Source: Nonomuraea helvata
Lineage (GTDB): Bacteria; Actinomycetota; Actinomycetes; Streptosporangiales; Streptosporangiaceae
Reading direction: 5' to 3'
Assembly (NCBI RefSeq): GCF_039535785.1
Contig: NZ_BAAAXV010000009.1
Location: forward strand, 1,302,001 to 1,366,000
Length of the DNA stretch: 64,000 bases
The notes beneath the pieces were generated by a model that saw nothing but the letters and a program-made list of their open reading frames with translations, searched no databases and was not told where the DNA came from. Below, in pieces: positions 31,200 to 40,704 of the stretch (positions are counted from its first letter, which is position 1; every line of letters begins with the position of its first letter). The translations under genes and the position numbers were made by a program.

Positions 31200-32060
31200 T
31201 CAGAAATGGACCACGATCACGGGTGCGCGCGAATGGTGGAGCACGGCATGAGCGGTGCCTCCGAGGCCGAGCAGGGCTCGTGCTCCGCGGTGGGCCCCGA
31301 TGACGACCAGGTCCGTGTCCGTCGAGGCGTCGATCAGCGCCTTGGCCGGATGCTCGTGTACGACGTGCTGGGTGAGCGTGACGTCGGGATACTTCTCGCG
31401 CCACCCGGCGATGGCCTCCGCGAGCAACAACGCTTCCTCCTCGCCCACGGCTTCGACGTCATAGACGAGAGGTTGCATGTCTCCGGGCTCTCGCGGGGTG
31501 GGATCCACCCAGGCGTGTACGGCGCGCAAGGCAGCGGACCGCAACGCGGCCTCGCGGAAGGCGAAGTCCAGAAGTGGCTCCTGGCCGGGACGCCCGGTCA
31601 GGCCGACGACGATCTCACCGCGGTCGCCGGTGTGCGGCTGCCGGATGACCGCGACCGGACAGGGCGCTCGGGTCGCGACGTGGCGGCTCACCGAGCCCAG
31701 CAGCAGCTCAGCCCAGCCGCCGCGGCCCCGGTTCCCCACCACGACCAGCTGTGCTCCTTCGGCGGCGTTGACGAGCTCCTCGGGCGCTCCGCCCTCGACG
31801 ATCTCGGTGGTGACCGCCAGATGCGGTCTACCGGCCTGAGCGTGGACGGCCGCTTGGCGGAGCATTTCCCGAGCTGCGGCTTCCGCGCCGGCTCCCCAGG
31901 CCGGGGGCTGTGGGACGAGCGGGACACTGTGGGTCCAGCGCACGGCGGCGTGGACGATGCGCAGCGGAGCGCCGCGGATGGCGGCTTCCCGCCCGGCCCA
32001 GCTCGCGGCCAGAAGCGAGGGCGCTGATCCGTCGACACCGACCACGATCGGCATGGTCAT
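31200..32060 (-). CDS. Universal stress protein, tandem UspA domains
   Basis: 286 residues from ATG at 32060 (GAGG upstream), two UspA domains: PIVVGVDGSAPSLLAASWAG to RAPCPVAVIRQP, then EIVVGLTGRPGQEPLLDFAF to the end. ATP-loop patterns GNRGRGGWAELLLGSVS and GAHRGARALLGLGGTAH are present. It faces the CBS-BON gene at 32384; a DosR-like box lies between the two divergent genes. Confidence 0.92.
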   Translation of the reverse strand: MTMPIVVGVDGSAPSLLAASWAGREAAIRGAPLRIVHAAVRWTHSVPLVPQPPAWGAGAEAAAREMLRQAAVHAQAGRPHLAVTTEIVEGGAPEELVNAAEGAQLVVVGNRGRGGWAELLLGSVSRHVATRAPCPVAVIRQPHTGDRGEIVVGLTGRPGQEPLLDFAFREAALRSAALRAVHAWVDPTPREPGDMQPLVYDVEAVGEEEALLLAEAIAGWREKYPDVTLTQHVVHEHPAKALIDASTDTDLVVIGAHRGARALLGLGGTAHAVLHHSRAPVIVVHF

Positions 32061-32181
32061 GGCTGCCACCTCGCGCGTTCCTCGATCATCGCTGAAGCAG
32101 GGCGGGTATCCAGGGCGGCTGCCGCCGTCGATCCCCCATCACCTCAGGTTAAGCACACGCTCGGGAGCCAGACCGGAATCT

Positions 32182-32196
32182 GGACCGTTCAGTCCC
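32182..32196. promoter_or_regulatory. DosR-box-like palindrome between Usp and CBS-BON genes
   Basis: GGACCGTTCAGTCCC has the perfect outer halves GGAC and GTCC of a DevR/DosR-type site. It is about 125 bases from the Usp start and 188 bases from the CBS-BON start. Inferred site. Confidence 0.45.
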
Positions 32197-32383
32197 GGTC
32201 TTGAGATCTTTTGGCCCTGTCGTGACCCGGTCATACGGGAATGCTGCACCGCAGCCGCGTGCCAGAAGCGGCCCTCCAAGGGGGCTGACGAACCGCTCCA
32301 TCGGCCAGGACCGCTGCCTCTACCTGCGGGGAAGCGTCCCGGACCTGGATGAGGGCAGGGATGGCTCGAGGGGAGGAGCCGCC

Positions 32384-33076
32384 ATGCGAGTAGAAGTTCA
32401 GGACATCATGACCACCGAGGTCGTCTCGGTCAACGGCAGCACACCGTTCAAGGACATCGCTGAAGTGCTCATCGCGCATGGCGTCAGCGCCGTGCCGGTG
32501 GTCGACGCCGAGAACCACGTGCTCGGCGTGGTGTCCGAGGCGGACCTGCTGTGCAAGGAGGAGTTCCGCGAACGTTACTGCGTCGAGGGCTACGAAGCGC
32601 CGCTGCGCACGTGGCTGCGCCACCGCCCGCCGGAGGAAGGACCCGACTTCCGGCGCAAGGCCGCCGGGGATACGGCCGCCCAGCTGATGACCGCACCCGC
32701 CGTGACCGTGCCGGCCACCGCCTCAGCCGTGATGGCCGCTCGCCGGATGGAGGAGTACGGCGTCAAATGCCTGATCGTCGTCGCCGAAGACGGCACGCTG
32801 CAGGGGGTCGTGAGCCGACGTGACCTGCTCAAAGTGTTCGTGCGTGCCGACGCCGACATCGCCCGCGAGATCCGCGAGGACGTGCTGGAGCGCTCGCTGT
32901 GGGCGGGAACCTCGAGCGTCACGGTGACGGTGCATCAGGGCGTCGTGACGCTGAGCGGCCGGATGGACCGCCGTAGCGAGACGCTGCTCGCCGTACGCCT
33001 GGCCGCACGCGTCGACGGAGTAGTCGACGTGGTCGACGAGCTTCAGTGGAAACAGGACGATACATGGGGCTCATGA
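32384..33076 (+). CDS. CBS-pair plus BON domain protein
   Basis: 230 residues from ATG at 32384 (GGGAGGAGCC upstream). Same layout as the two intact/one broken paralogues at 27-29 kb: EVQDIMTTEVVSVNGSTPFK, GVSAVPVVDAENHVLGVVSE, then TAPAVTVPATASAVMAARRM, LIVVAEDGTLQGVVSRRDLL, and a BON domain (TVHQGVVTLSGRMDRRSET). Four copies in 6 kb point to local duplication. Confidence 0.9.
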   Translation: MRVEVQDIMTTEVVSVNGSTPFKDIAEVLIAHGVSAVPVVDAENHVLGVVSEADLLCKEEFRERYCVEGYEAPLRTWLRHRPPEEGPDFRRKAAGDTAAQLMTAPAVTVPATASAVMAARRMEEYGVKCLIVVAEDGTLQGVVSRRDLLKVFVRADADIAREIREDVLERSLWAGTSSVTVTVHQGVVTLSGRMDRRSETLLAVRLAARVDGVVDVVDELQWKQDDTWGS

Positions 33077-33166
33077 TGAGCGCAGGTGATGGATCGGTGG
33101 ACGCGCTGCGGGGCTTCGGGGGCCTTGCGGGGGCGGACTCGACCTGATCGAGGGGGTGGACAGGAC

Positions 33167-36151
33167 GTGCGCGAGGCGATGTCGGCCACCGATGGGACCG
33201 CCTGGACGCTCGTGTACCACGGCCTCGACCCTGCTGGGGAAGGGCTGCGGGAGGCGTTGTGCACGCTCGGCAACGGCCGGTTCGCCACCCGGGGCGCCAC
33301 CCCCGACGGCGAGTACCGCACACCGGGCACCTACGTGGCGGGCTGCTATGACCGGCTCGACTCCGTGGTCGCCGGGCGCACCGTGACGAACCAGGACATC
33401 GTCAACCTGCCCGACTGGCTGCCGCTGACGTTCGCCACCCCCGGGTCGGAGTGGTTCCGGCCCGAGCGGTTCGCGCTGCTCGCGTACCGGCACGAGCTCG
33501 ACCTGTGGCGCGGAGTGCTGGTACGGGATCTGCGCTGGCGCGACGGCGAGGGCCGCGTCACGCGCGTGCGGCAGCGCCGTCTGGTGTCCATGGCGGACCC
33601 GTACCTGGCGACCCTGGAGACCACGTTCACCGCCGAGAACTGGGCGGGGCCGATGCGCGTGCGCGCCACGCTGGACGGCCGGGTCTCGAACCGGGGCGTC
33701 GCCCGTTACCGCAAGCTGCGCGGCGACCATCTGACCGGGCACGCCACCGGCGCCGAGGACGACCTGGCCTGGCTGACGGCGAGCACCCGATCCTCGCACG
33801 CCACCGTGGCCCTCGCCGCCAGGATCGACACCACCCCCGCCGCAGCGGCTCACGCTCTCGAAGCGCAGCTGCCGTCTGAGCTCGGTCGCGCCGTCTCCGC
33901 GCGGCCGTCGCCAGGTCCCGGCTACGTCTCCTCCGACCACATGCTGCACCTGACCAGGGGCGAGCCCGCGACGCTCACCAAGATCGTGGCGCTGACGACC
34001 TCGCACGACCCCGCCACCCACGACCCCCGCTCGTCCGCGCTCAGGCGCGTACGCCGCGCACCCCGCTTCGACGACCTGCTGGCCCACCACACCGCCGCAT
34101 GGGAGGAACTGTGGCGGCGCGCCCGGCTCGACGTGGGCAACCTCAGGCTCTCCCGCTCCGTCCACCTGCACATCTTCCACCTGCTCCAGACGCTCTCTCC
34201 GCACACCGCCGAGCTCGATGTCGGTGTGCCGGCGCGCGGGCTGCACGGGGAGGCGTACCGGGGACACGTGTTCTGGGACGAGCTGTTCGTGCAGCCGTGG
34301 CTGAGCCTGCGCTTCCCCGAGACCTCTCTCGGCCTGCTGCGCTACCGCTGGCGGCGGCTGCCCGAGGCGAGGGCCGCGGCCAGGGAGGCCGGCCATGAGG
34401 GCGCGATGTTCCCCTGGCAGAGCGCCAGCGACGGCCGCGAGGAGACCCCGACACTCCACCTCAACCCCATCTCGGGACGCTGGCTGGCCGACCACTCCCG
34501 GCTGCAGCGCCACGTCGGCCTGGCCATCGCCTACAACGTGTGGCAGCACTACCTGGCCACCGGCTCCATGCCGTCGTGGTGCGCCGAGCTGCTGCTCGAC
34601 ATCGCCAGATTCTTCGCCTCACTGACCGTGCGGCACGGCGACCGGTACGAGATCCACGGCGTCATGGGACCCGACGAATACCACGACGGCTACCCCGGCG
34701 CCGCCGTGCCGGGGCTGGCCAACAACGCGTACACGAACGTCATGACCGTGTGGCTGATGATCCGCGCCCGCGAGACCGCAGCGCTGGTGCCCGGCCTGGA
34801 GCCCGCGCCCGCGGAGCTGGCCCGGTGGGATGACATCAGCCGCCGGATGCGGGTGGACTTCCACGACGGCGTGATCAGCCAGTTCACCGGGTACGCGGAC
34901 CTGCTGGAGCTCGACTGGGACCGCTACCGCGGCGCGCGGCGCCTGGACCGGGCCCTGGAGGCCGACGGCGACGACGTCAACCGCTACAAGGCCTCCAAGC
35001 AAGCCGACACGCTCATGCTCTGCTATCTGCTGACCGGCGCCGAGCTGCTCAGCATCCTGGAACGCCTCGGCTACCGGGTCGAACGCGACCTGATCCCCCG
35101 TACGGTCTCCTACTACCTGGACCGCACCAGCCACGGCTCGACCCTCAGCGCCGTCGTGCACGCCTGGGTGCTGGCACGTTCCAGGCGTGCGCAGTCCTGG
35201 AGGTTCTTCACCGAGGCCCTCTACAGCGACATCGAGGACGTCCAGGGTGGTACCACGGCCGAGGGCATCCATCTGGGCGCCATGGGCGGCACACTGGACC
35301 TCCTCCAACGCTGCTATCTCGGCATGGAGCTGCGCTCTGACGGGCTCCGGCTGGATCCCCTGCTGCCCGGCCGGCTCGGCGTGCTGTCCATGCCGATCCG
35401 CTACCGCGGGCAACAGATCTTCATCGACGCCGACCACGACGAGGCACGCGTGAACGGCACCGCGTGTCGTTCCTATACGCGAGGAGACGTCATCATGACC
35501 GGCACGGGAGATCTCGGACGCCGCATCATCCATTACCGCGAGCGCCTCGGCCTGACCCGCGAGCAGGTCGCCGAGCAGGCGGGCATGTCGCCGGGCTACC
35601 TCCAGTACCTGGAGGAGAACCCCGACACGGCCGACGCCGGAGCCCTCTACCGCCTGGCCGACGCCCTGCAGACCACGGTGCACGAGCTGCTGGGCGGCGA
35701 CCGGGACCGGCCGCCCGGGCACGGGCCTGCCATGGCCAACCCGACGCTGGAGGAGCTGGGCCGGGAGGAGTGCCTGCGGCTGATCGCGCCGGGCGGGATC
35801 GGGCGGGTCGCGTTCTACGGCTCCTACGGGCCGACCGTGCTGCCCGTCAACTACACGATGCACCACGGCGCGATCGTCTTCCGCACGGCCTCGGGCGGGC
35901 CGATGGACCGCGACCTCCGTACGGGACTGGAAGGCGTGGACATCAAGATCGCCTTCGAGATCGACCAGATCGACGAGACCAACCGCGAAGGGTGGAGCGT
36001 CCTGGTGCGGGGGCCTTGCCACCATGTGGCGCCGGACGAGATGGGCGAGGTGGCCGACGTGGGCGTCACGCCATGGGCGGGCGGCGAGCGCCATCTCTAC
36101 ATCCGCATCGTCCCGCACCAGATCACGGGCCGCCGCATCCACGGCATGTGA
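33167..36151 (+). CDS. GH65 disaccharide phosphorylase-like enzyme fused to an HTH-flavin-binding (PNPOx-like) protein
   Basis: One open frame of about 994 residues. Residues 1-775 form a GH65 enzyme (maltose, trehalose or kojibiose phosphorylase type): VYHGLDPAGEGLREALCTLGNGRFATRG at the N-terminus, HVFWDELFVQPW, and the catalytic GVMGPDEYHDGYPG with the acid Glu near residue 504. After NGTACRSYTRGDVI the frame runs straight into an Xre-type HTH (RRIIHYRERLGLTREQVAEQ) and a PNPOx-like split-barrel domain. GTG at 33167 is the chosen start, ATG at 33179 the alternative. An internal ribosome-binding site and ATG at 35495 mean the C-terminal part may also be made alone. Confidence 0.85.
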   Translation: MREAMSATDGTAWTLVYHGLDPAGEGLREALCTLGNGRFATRGATPDGEYRTPGTYVAGCYDRLDSVVAGRTVTNQDIVNLPDWLPLTFATPGSEWFRPERFALLAYRHELDLWRGVLVRDLRWRDGEGRVTRVRQRRLVSMADPYLATLETTFTAENWAGPMRVRATLDGRVSNRGVARYRKLRGDHLTGHATGAEDDLAWLTASTRSSHATVALAARIDTTPAAAAHALEAQLPSELGRAVSARPSPGPGYVSSDHMLHLTRGEPATLTKIVALTTSHDPATHDPRSSALRRVRRAPRFDDLLAHHTAAWEELWRRARLDVGNLRLSRSVHLHIFHLLQTLSPHTAELDVGVPARGLHGEAYRGHVFWDELFVQPWLSLRFPETSLGLLRYRWRRLPEARAAAREAGHEGAMFPWQSASDGREETPTLHLNPISGRWLADHSRLQRHVGLAIAYNVWQHYLATGSMPSWCAELLLDIARFFASLTVRHGDRYEIHGVMGPDEYHDGYPGAAVPGLANNAYTNVMTVWLMIRARETAALVPGLEPAPAELARWDDISRRMRVDFHDGVISQFTGYADLLELDWDRYRGARRLDRALEADGDDVNRYKASKQADTLMLCYLLTGAELLSILERLGYRVERDLIPRTVSYYLDRTSHGSTLSAVVHAWVLARSRRAQSWRFFTEALYSDIEDVQGGTTAEGIHLGAMGGTLDLLQRCYLGMELRSDGLRLDPLLPGRLGVLSMPIRYRGQQIFIDADHDEARVNGTACRSYTRGDVIMTGTGDLGRRIIHYRERLGLTREQVAEQAGMSPGYLQYLEENPDTADAGALYRLADALQTTVHELLGGDRDRPPGHGPAMANPTLEELGREECLRLIAPGGIGRVAFYGSYGPTVLPVNYTMHHGAIVFRTASGGPMDRDLRTGLEGVDIKIAFEIDQIDETNREGWSVLVRGPCHHVAPDEMGEVADVGVTPWAGGERHLYIRIVPHQITGRRIHGM
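35495..36151 (+). CDS. HTH plus pyridoxamine-5'-phosphate-oxidase-like flavin protein (possible separate product)
   Basis: Internal ATG at 35495 preceded by GAGGAGACGTC gives a 218-residue protein in the same frame as the GH65 gene. Residues 1-70 are an Xre-type helix-turn-helix (LGLTREQVAEQAGMSPGYLQ), residues 80-218 a split-barrel flavin-binding domain (LIAPGGIGRVAFYGSYGPTVL; EGWSVLVRGPCHHV). Stand-alone proteins of this two-domain type are common in actinobacterial dormancy clusters, so this is likely the original gene, joined to GH65 by loss of a stop codon. Confidence 0.6.
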   Translation: MTGTGDLGRRIIHYRERLGLTREQVAEQAGMSPGYLQYLEENPDTADAGALYRLADALQTTVHELLGGDRDRPPGHGPAMANPTLEELGREECLRLIAPGGIGRVAFYGSYGPTVLPVNYTMHHGAIVFRTASGGPMDRDLRTGLEGVDIKIAFEIDQIDETNREGWSVLVRGPCHHVAPDEMGEVADVGVTPWAGGERHLYIRIVPHQITGRRIHGM

Positions 36152-36298
36152 CGCACCCGTACCGGACGCCCGCACTTGACGCCAGCGCGATGGGTATTAA
36201 TTCCATTTGTGATGGTTTCCGGTGCACGGACGGGGTTCTGGGGTTGTCTCAGCCCGCCGTGTCAGTGATGCAGTCCTGTCGACGGGGAGGGAACCGTG

Positions 36299-38077
36299 AT
36301 GGCATGGGATCTCATCCACAAGACCGGGCGAGCGGCCGTCGCGCCCAACCTGGCCGACTATGAGAGCGAATGCCGAGCATTCTCTTGGGAGGCGGCCCAG
36401 CGGTCCTCTATCCGCGGATTGCCGGGCGGCCGGGGGCTGAACATCGCGTACGAGGCCGTCGACCGTCACCTGGACGGAGCCCGGCGCGACCATGTGGCGC
36501 TACGGTGCGTGAGCAAAGACGATCAGGTCGTGGAGCTGACCTACCGGGATCTTCATGTCGTGACGAACCGCTTTGCCAACGTGCTGCGCGGCCTGGGGGT
36601 CGGCAAGGGTGAGAGGGTGTTCACCCTCCTCGGCAGGATGCCCGAGCTGTACGTGACGGTCCTGGGGACGCTGAAGAACCTCAGCGTGCTCTCCCCGCTG
36701 TTCTCCGCCTTCGGCCCCGAGCCGATTCGCGAGCGGCTGCGCCTCGGGGACGGGCGCGTGCTGGTGACCACCCCTGAGCTGTACCAGCGGAAGATCGCAG
36801 CCATTCGAGAGTCCTTGCTGGGCTTGAAGCACGTGCTGGTGACCGGTGGCGGGCCCGCGCCTGAGGGCACTCTGCTCTTGAGCGGGTTGATGGCGGGCAC
36901 GAGCGAGGAGTTCGAGATACCGCCCACCGACCCCGAGGACATGGCGCTGCTCCATTTCACCAGCGGTACCACCGGCAAGCCCAAGGGCGCGGTGCATGTG
37001 CACCGTGCCGTGGTCGCCCACCACCTGACCGCGCTCTATGCTCTCGATCTGCGCCCGTCGGACGTCTTCTGGTGCACCGCCGATCCCGGCTGGGTCACCG
37101 GTATGTCGTACGGCGTCATCGCGCCCCTCAGCCTCGGGCTCACGCTCGTGGTCGACGCGGGTGAATTCGACGCACGCCGCTGGTACCGCATGCTGCAGAA
37201 CCAGGGAGTGACCGCCTGGTACACCGCCCCGACCGCGCTGCGCATGCTCATGCGCAGCGGCGATGAGCTGCCCCGTGAGTACGATCTGTCCCGGCTGCGG
37301 TTCATCGCCAGCGTAGGCGAACCGCTCAACCCCGAGGTGGCGGTCTGGGGCCTGCACGCGCTCGGCCTGCCGGTCCATGACAACTGGTGGCAGACCGAGA
37401 CCGGCGCCATCATGATCAGCAACTATGCCTCGATGGACATCAAGCCCGGTTCCATGGGACGTCCGCTGCCCGGGATCGAGGCGGCGCTGCTGGAACGGGG
37501 CGAGGACGGCCGCGCCCGCGTCGTCGACGGACGCGTGCACGTGATCGAGGAGCCCGACGTCGAAGGGGAGCTCGCGCTGCGACCCGGCTGGCCCTCGATG
37601 TTCCGCGGCTACCTGGGCGAGCCGGAGCGGTACGCCAAGGCGTTCGCCGGAGGCTGGTACCTGTCCGGCGACATCGCGCGCAGGGACCGGGACGGGTACT
37701 TCTGGTTCGTCGCGCGGGCGGACGACGTGATCAAGTCGGCCGGTCACCTCATCGGTCCGTTCGAGGTCGAATCGGTACTCATGGAGCATCCCGCCGTCGC
37801 CGAGGCCGGAGTGATAGGCAGACCAGATCCGGTGGCAGGCGAACTGGTCAAAGCTTTCGTCACCCTCAACCCGGGCTACGAGCCCGCCGAGGCGCTCCGG
37901 CGTGAACTGATCGCCTTCGGCCGCCGCAGGCTGGGCGCGGTCGCCCCTAGAGAGCTGGCCTTCGACCAGAACCTGCCGCACACCCGCAGCGGCAAGGTCA
38001 TGCGCCGTCTCCTCAAAGCCCGCGAACTCGGCCTGCCCGAAGGCGACATCTCGACACTGGAGCGCCCTGCCCAGTGA
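36299..38077 (+). CDS. Acetyl/acyl-CoA synthetase (ANL superfamily, AcsA-like)
   Basis: 592 residues from ATG at 36299 (GGGAGGGAACC upstream; a GTG three bases earlier is possible). The adenylation core has LLHFTSGTTGKPKGAVHVHR, WCTADPGWVTGMSYG, DNWWQTETGAIM and YLSGDIARRDRDGYFWFVARADD; the catalytic lysine lies in LPHTRSGKVMRRLLKA. The pattern of WWQTETG and DPGWVTG is typical of acetyl-CoA synthetases. It lies next to a PDH-like operon and ACP, so it could feed acetyl groups or charge the ACP. Confidence 0.92.
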   Translation: MAWDLIHKTGRAAVAPNLADYESECRAFSWEAAQRSSIRGLPGGRGLNIAYEAVDRHLDGARRDHVALRCVSKDDQVVELTYRDLHVVTNRFANVLRGLGVGKGERVFTLLGRMPELYVTVLGTLKNLSVLSPLFSAFGPEPIRERLRLGDGRVLVTTPELYQRKIAAIRESLLGLKHVLVTGGGPAPEGTLLLSGLMAGTSEEFEIPPTDPEDMALLHFTSGTTGKPKGAVHVHRAVVAHHLTALYALDLRPSDVFWCTADPGWVTGMSYGVIAPLSLGLTLVVDAGEFDARRWYRMLQNQGVTAWYTAPTALRMLMRSGDELPREYDLSRLRFIASVGEPLNPEVAVWGLHALGLPVHDNWWQTETGAIMISNYASMDIKPGSMGRPLPGIEAALLERGEDGRARVVDGRVHVIEEPDVEGELALRPGWPSMFRGYLGEPERYAKAFAGGWYLSGDIARRDRDGYFWFVARADDVIKSAGHLIGPFEVESVLMEHPAVAEAGVIGRPDPVAGELVKAFVTLNPGYEPAEALRRELIAFGRRRLGAVAPRELAFDQNLPHTRSGKVMRRLLKARELGLPEGDISTLERPAQ

Positions 38078-38084
38078 GCGCCGG

Positions 38085-38336
38085 TCACCCCGATCCGGCG
38101 CGGGCGGCCAGGAAATCCGCCGCTCCTGTCACGGTCGTGAGCGCGGGATAGTCGTCTTCTTCGATGCGGAAACCGCTGGCATCGCTGAGCGTCTCGACGA
38201 AGCTGAGGAAATCCAGCGAGTCCAGTTCAAGAAGGTCGCGGAAGTCGGCGTCCGGCGGAAGTGCCGTCAGGTCGGCCTCCGGTGCCACCTCGGCGAGCGC
38301 TTGCTCGATGAGTGCCCGGGCCTGCTGCGGTTTCAT
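38085..38336 (-). CDS. Acyl carrier protein
   Basis: 83 residues from ATG at 38336 (GGAGGGGCT upstream), which overlaps the stop of the E2 gene (ATGA). The phosphopantetheine site is Ser in LLELDSLDFLSF; the acidic helix before it (EADLTALPPDADFRD) is typical. A dedicated ACP as the last gene of a pyruvate-dehydrogenase-like operon is unusual; a lipoyl or acetyl transfer role is conceivable but not shown. Confidence 0.88.
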   Translation of the reverse strand: MKPQQARALIEQALAEVAPEADLTALPPDADFRDLLELDSLDFLSFVETLSDASGFRIEEDDYPALTTVTGAADFLAARAGSG

Positions 38337-39730
38337 AGCCCCTCCGGACGGTTGAGCAGCCGGTCGACGGCGGCGAGGAACCGGCCGCCGGTGAAACCGT
38401 CGGTAGCACGGTGATCGGCGGCGAGAGTGACGGTGACCACCGGCCGGACCCCGAGCAGTCCGTCGACCGCCCACGGACGGTCAAGGATCTTGCCGAAGCC
38501 CACGAGGGCCACCTGCGGGGGGTAGATGACGCCGTGGACCGCCTCCACTCCCTGTTCTCCCAGGTTGGTGACAGTGATGGTGGCCTCGGTCATCTCCGAG
38601 CCGCGCATTCGGCCGGAGCGTGACCGGGCCACCAGGTCCCTCAGGGCGGCCATGAGATCGTCGAGATCGCGGTTCGAGGCATCGTGCAGAGCGGGCGCGA
38701 TCAGGCCGCCGCCTTTGAGTGAGATCGCCACGCCCAGGTTCACCGCCTTGCCGGGCACGAAGGCGTCGTCGATCCAGAAGCCGTTGAGCTGCGGAACCTC
38801 CATGGCAGCGCGCGCAGCCGCCTTGAGGAGCAGCACAGCGGGGAGCAACCGGTTGGCCACCGGCAAGTCTCGGTTGCGGGCGCGCAGCCATCCCAGCGCG
38901 GCGCTCATGTCCACGGTGGTGCTCAGGTAGTAGTGCGGGATCTCCCGTTTCGACCGGCTCATCGCACGGGCGATCGCCTGGCGCATCGCGTCCCGGCGGC
39001 CTTCCGGTCCGGGCTCTCCAGCGGCGGCCGCCTCTACGGCGGGTGCGGCCGGCGCGCCCTCGGCCGGCGGCGCCTCCCTGCGCTCGCCGGCGCGTGCGGC
39101 GGCCTCGCGGACGTCATCCGCGCGGATCGCCCCTGTGCGGCCCGTGCCGTGGACGGCGGCGAGGTCGACGCCGAGGTCCAGGGCAATCCTGCGGGCCAGC
39201 GGCGATGCCTTCACCCGCGACTCTGCCCGTTCGACGTCCGCGCGGGTCACGCGGCCGCCTGGGCCGGTGCCGTGCACGGTCGCCAGGTCGAGGCCTCGCT
39301 TCTCGGCGAGGTGGCGCACGATCGGAGATGTGATGGGCGAGGGCTGCGGGGGAGGTTCTGGCGGGCCGGCCACCGGCTCCGGCGGCGGCCCTGGCTGGGG
39401 CCGCTTCTTCGCTGCCCGGGCAGGCGGTCGTTTCCGGGTCGGCCGTTGCGGCGGGGCGGGGACACGAGGCTCGCCCGAGGGCGCGGCTCCGCCGATGAGG
39501 GCGAGAGGCGTGCCGACCGGAACCTTCTCACCGACGTCCACCAGCAAGCTCTCCACCGCGCCCGTATGAAACGACTCGACCTCGATCAGGGCCTTGTCGG
39601 TGTCGATGACCGCGATGACGTCGCCCTTGCGTACGTGGTCCCCGGGCTGGACCAGCCACTCGGCGACGCTGCCCGCCTCCATGTCGGCGCCGAGCGAGGG
39701 CATCCGGAACTGCGCCGGTTCGCCCGTCAT
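38333..39730 (-). CDS. 2-oxoacid dehydrogenase E2 (dihydrolipoyl acyltransferase) with two E3-binding domains
   Basis: 465 residues from ATG at 39730, overlapping the stop of E1 beta (ATGA). N-terminal lipoyl domain with the modified Lys in DTDKALIEVES; a Pro/Ala/Lys linker; then two peripheral-subunit-binding domains (ITSPIVRHLAEKRGLDLATV and KASPLARRIALDLGVDLAAV), one more than usual; catalytic domain at the C-terminus with ADHRATDGFTGG holding the active-site His and Asp. No E3 gene is in the window. Confidence 0.93.
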   Translation of the reverse strand: MTGEPAQFRMPSLGADMEAGSVAEWLVQPGDHVRKGDVIAVIDTDKALIEVESFHTGAVESLLVDVGEKVPVGTPLALIGGAAPSGEPRVPAPPQRPTRKRPPARAAKKRPQPGPPPEPVAGPPEPPPQPSPITSPIVRHLAEKRGLDLATVHGTGPGGRVTRADVERAESRVKASPLARRIALDLGVDLAAVHGTGRTGAIRADDVREAAARAGERREAPPAEGAPAAPAVEAAAAGEPGPEGRRDAMRQAIARAMSRSKREIPHYYLSTTVDMSAALGWLRARNRDLPVANRLLPAVLLLKAAARAAMEVPQLNGFWIDDAFVPGKAVNLGVAISLKGGGLIAPALHDASNRDLDDLMAALRDLVARSRSGRMRGSEMTEATITVTNLGEQGVEAVHGVIYPPQVALVGFGKILDRPWAVDGLLGVRPVVTVTLAADHRATDGFTGGRFLAAVDRLLNRPEGL

Positions 39731-40704
39731 GAGGCGACCACTTCTCGAGCCGCCGCGACGATCGCGGGCACCTGGGGAATGGCGGCCTCCTCCAGGTGGC
39801 GCGCGTAAGGGATGGGGACCTCGGCCGTGCACACCCGCGCGATCGGCGCGTCGAGCTGGTAGAAGGCGTGTTCGACGATGCGGGCGCTGATCTCGGCCGA
39901 CAGGCCGCCCGAACGCCAGCCCTCGTCCACGATGACGACGCGGTGCGTCCGGCTGACCGACTCCATGATCGTGGCGTCGTCGAGGGGCCGCAGGATGCGC
40001 AGGTCGATCACGTCTGCCTCGATGCCCTCGGCGGCGAGCACATCGGCGGCCGACAACGTCTTTCCCGCAGTGCCGCCGTAGCCGATCACCGTGACGTGCT
40101 TGCCGGACCGCCGTAGCGCCGCATGGGAGATGTCCACCGGGCCGGGATGCGGCACCCCTGACAGGTTGTACAGCGAGCCGTGTTCGAAGATCAGAACGGG
40201 GTCGGGGTCCTCCAGCGCCGGCCAGAGCATGCCGCGGGCATCCTCCAAGGTGGCGGGTGCGAGGATCTTCAGCCCGGGAATGTGCGCGTACCAGCCTTCC
40301 AGGCTGTGCGAGTGCTGGGCGGCGAGCTGCCTGCCGGCTCCCGTGGTCATCCGGATCACCAGCGGAACGTTGAGCTGTCCTCCGGACATGTGCAGGAGTG
40401 TCGCGGCGTTGTTCAGAATCTGGTCAAGGGCCAGCAGGGAGAAGTTGACCGTCATCACCTCCACGATCGGCCGCATCCCGCCGAGCGCCGCCCCGATCCC
40501 GGCTCCGACGAACGCCGCCTCCGACAACGGGGTGTCACGGATCCGTTCGGGACCGAACTCCTCCAACAGGCCCAGGCTGACGGCGAAGCAGCCGCCGTAG
40601 GCTCCGACGTCCTCGCCCATGAGGAAGACGCGCTCATCGCGGCGCATCGCCTCGCGGATCGCCGCCCTCATGGCCTCGCGATACGTCGTCGTGCCCTCTG
40701 TCAC
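39727..40704 (-). CDS. 2-oxoacid dehydrogenase E1 beta subunit
   Basis: 325 residues from a GTG at 40704 that directly overlaps the stop of E1 alpha; the long frame to 41241 lies inside E1 alpha and is not used. Typical blocks: FLMGEDVGAYGGCFAVSLGL, DTPLSEAAFVGAGIGAALGG, AGRQLAAQHSHSLEGWYAHI, VDEGWRSGGLSAEISARIVE. Works with E1 alpha as a TPP-dependent decarboxylase; pyruvate is the most likely substrate given the acetyl-CoA synthetase next door, but acetoin or branched-chain acids are possible. Confidence 0.94.
   Translation of the reverse strand: MTEGTTTYREAMRAAIREAMRRDERVFLMGEDVGAYGGCFAVSLGLLEEFGPERIRDTPLSEAAFVGAGIGAALGGMRPIVEVMTVNFSLLALDQILNNAATLLHMSGGQLNVPLVIRMTTGAGRQLAAQHSHSLEGWYAHIPGLKILAPATLEDARGMLWPALEDPDPVLIFEHGSLYNLSGVPHPGPVDISHAALRRSGKHVTVIGYGGTAGKTLSAADVLAAEGIEADVIDLRILRPLDDATIMESVSRTHRVVIVDEGWRSGGLSAEISARIVEHAFYQLDAPIARVCTAEVPIPYARHLEEAAIPQVPAIVAAAREVVAS

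Noticed and set aside
34619..36175. 518-codon minus-strand frame opposite the GH65 gene
   Set aside because: Shadow frame of a gene with conserved catalytic motifs; no independent support.
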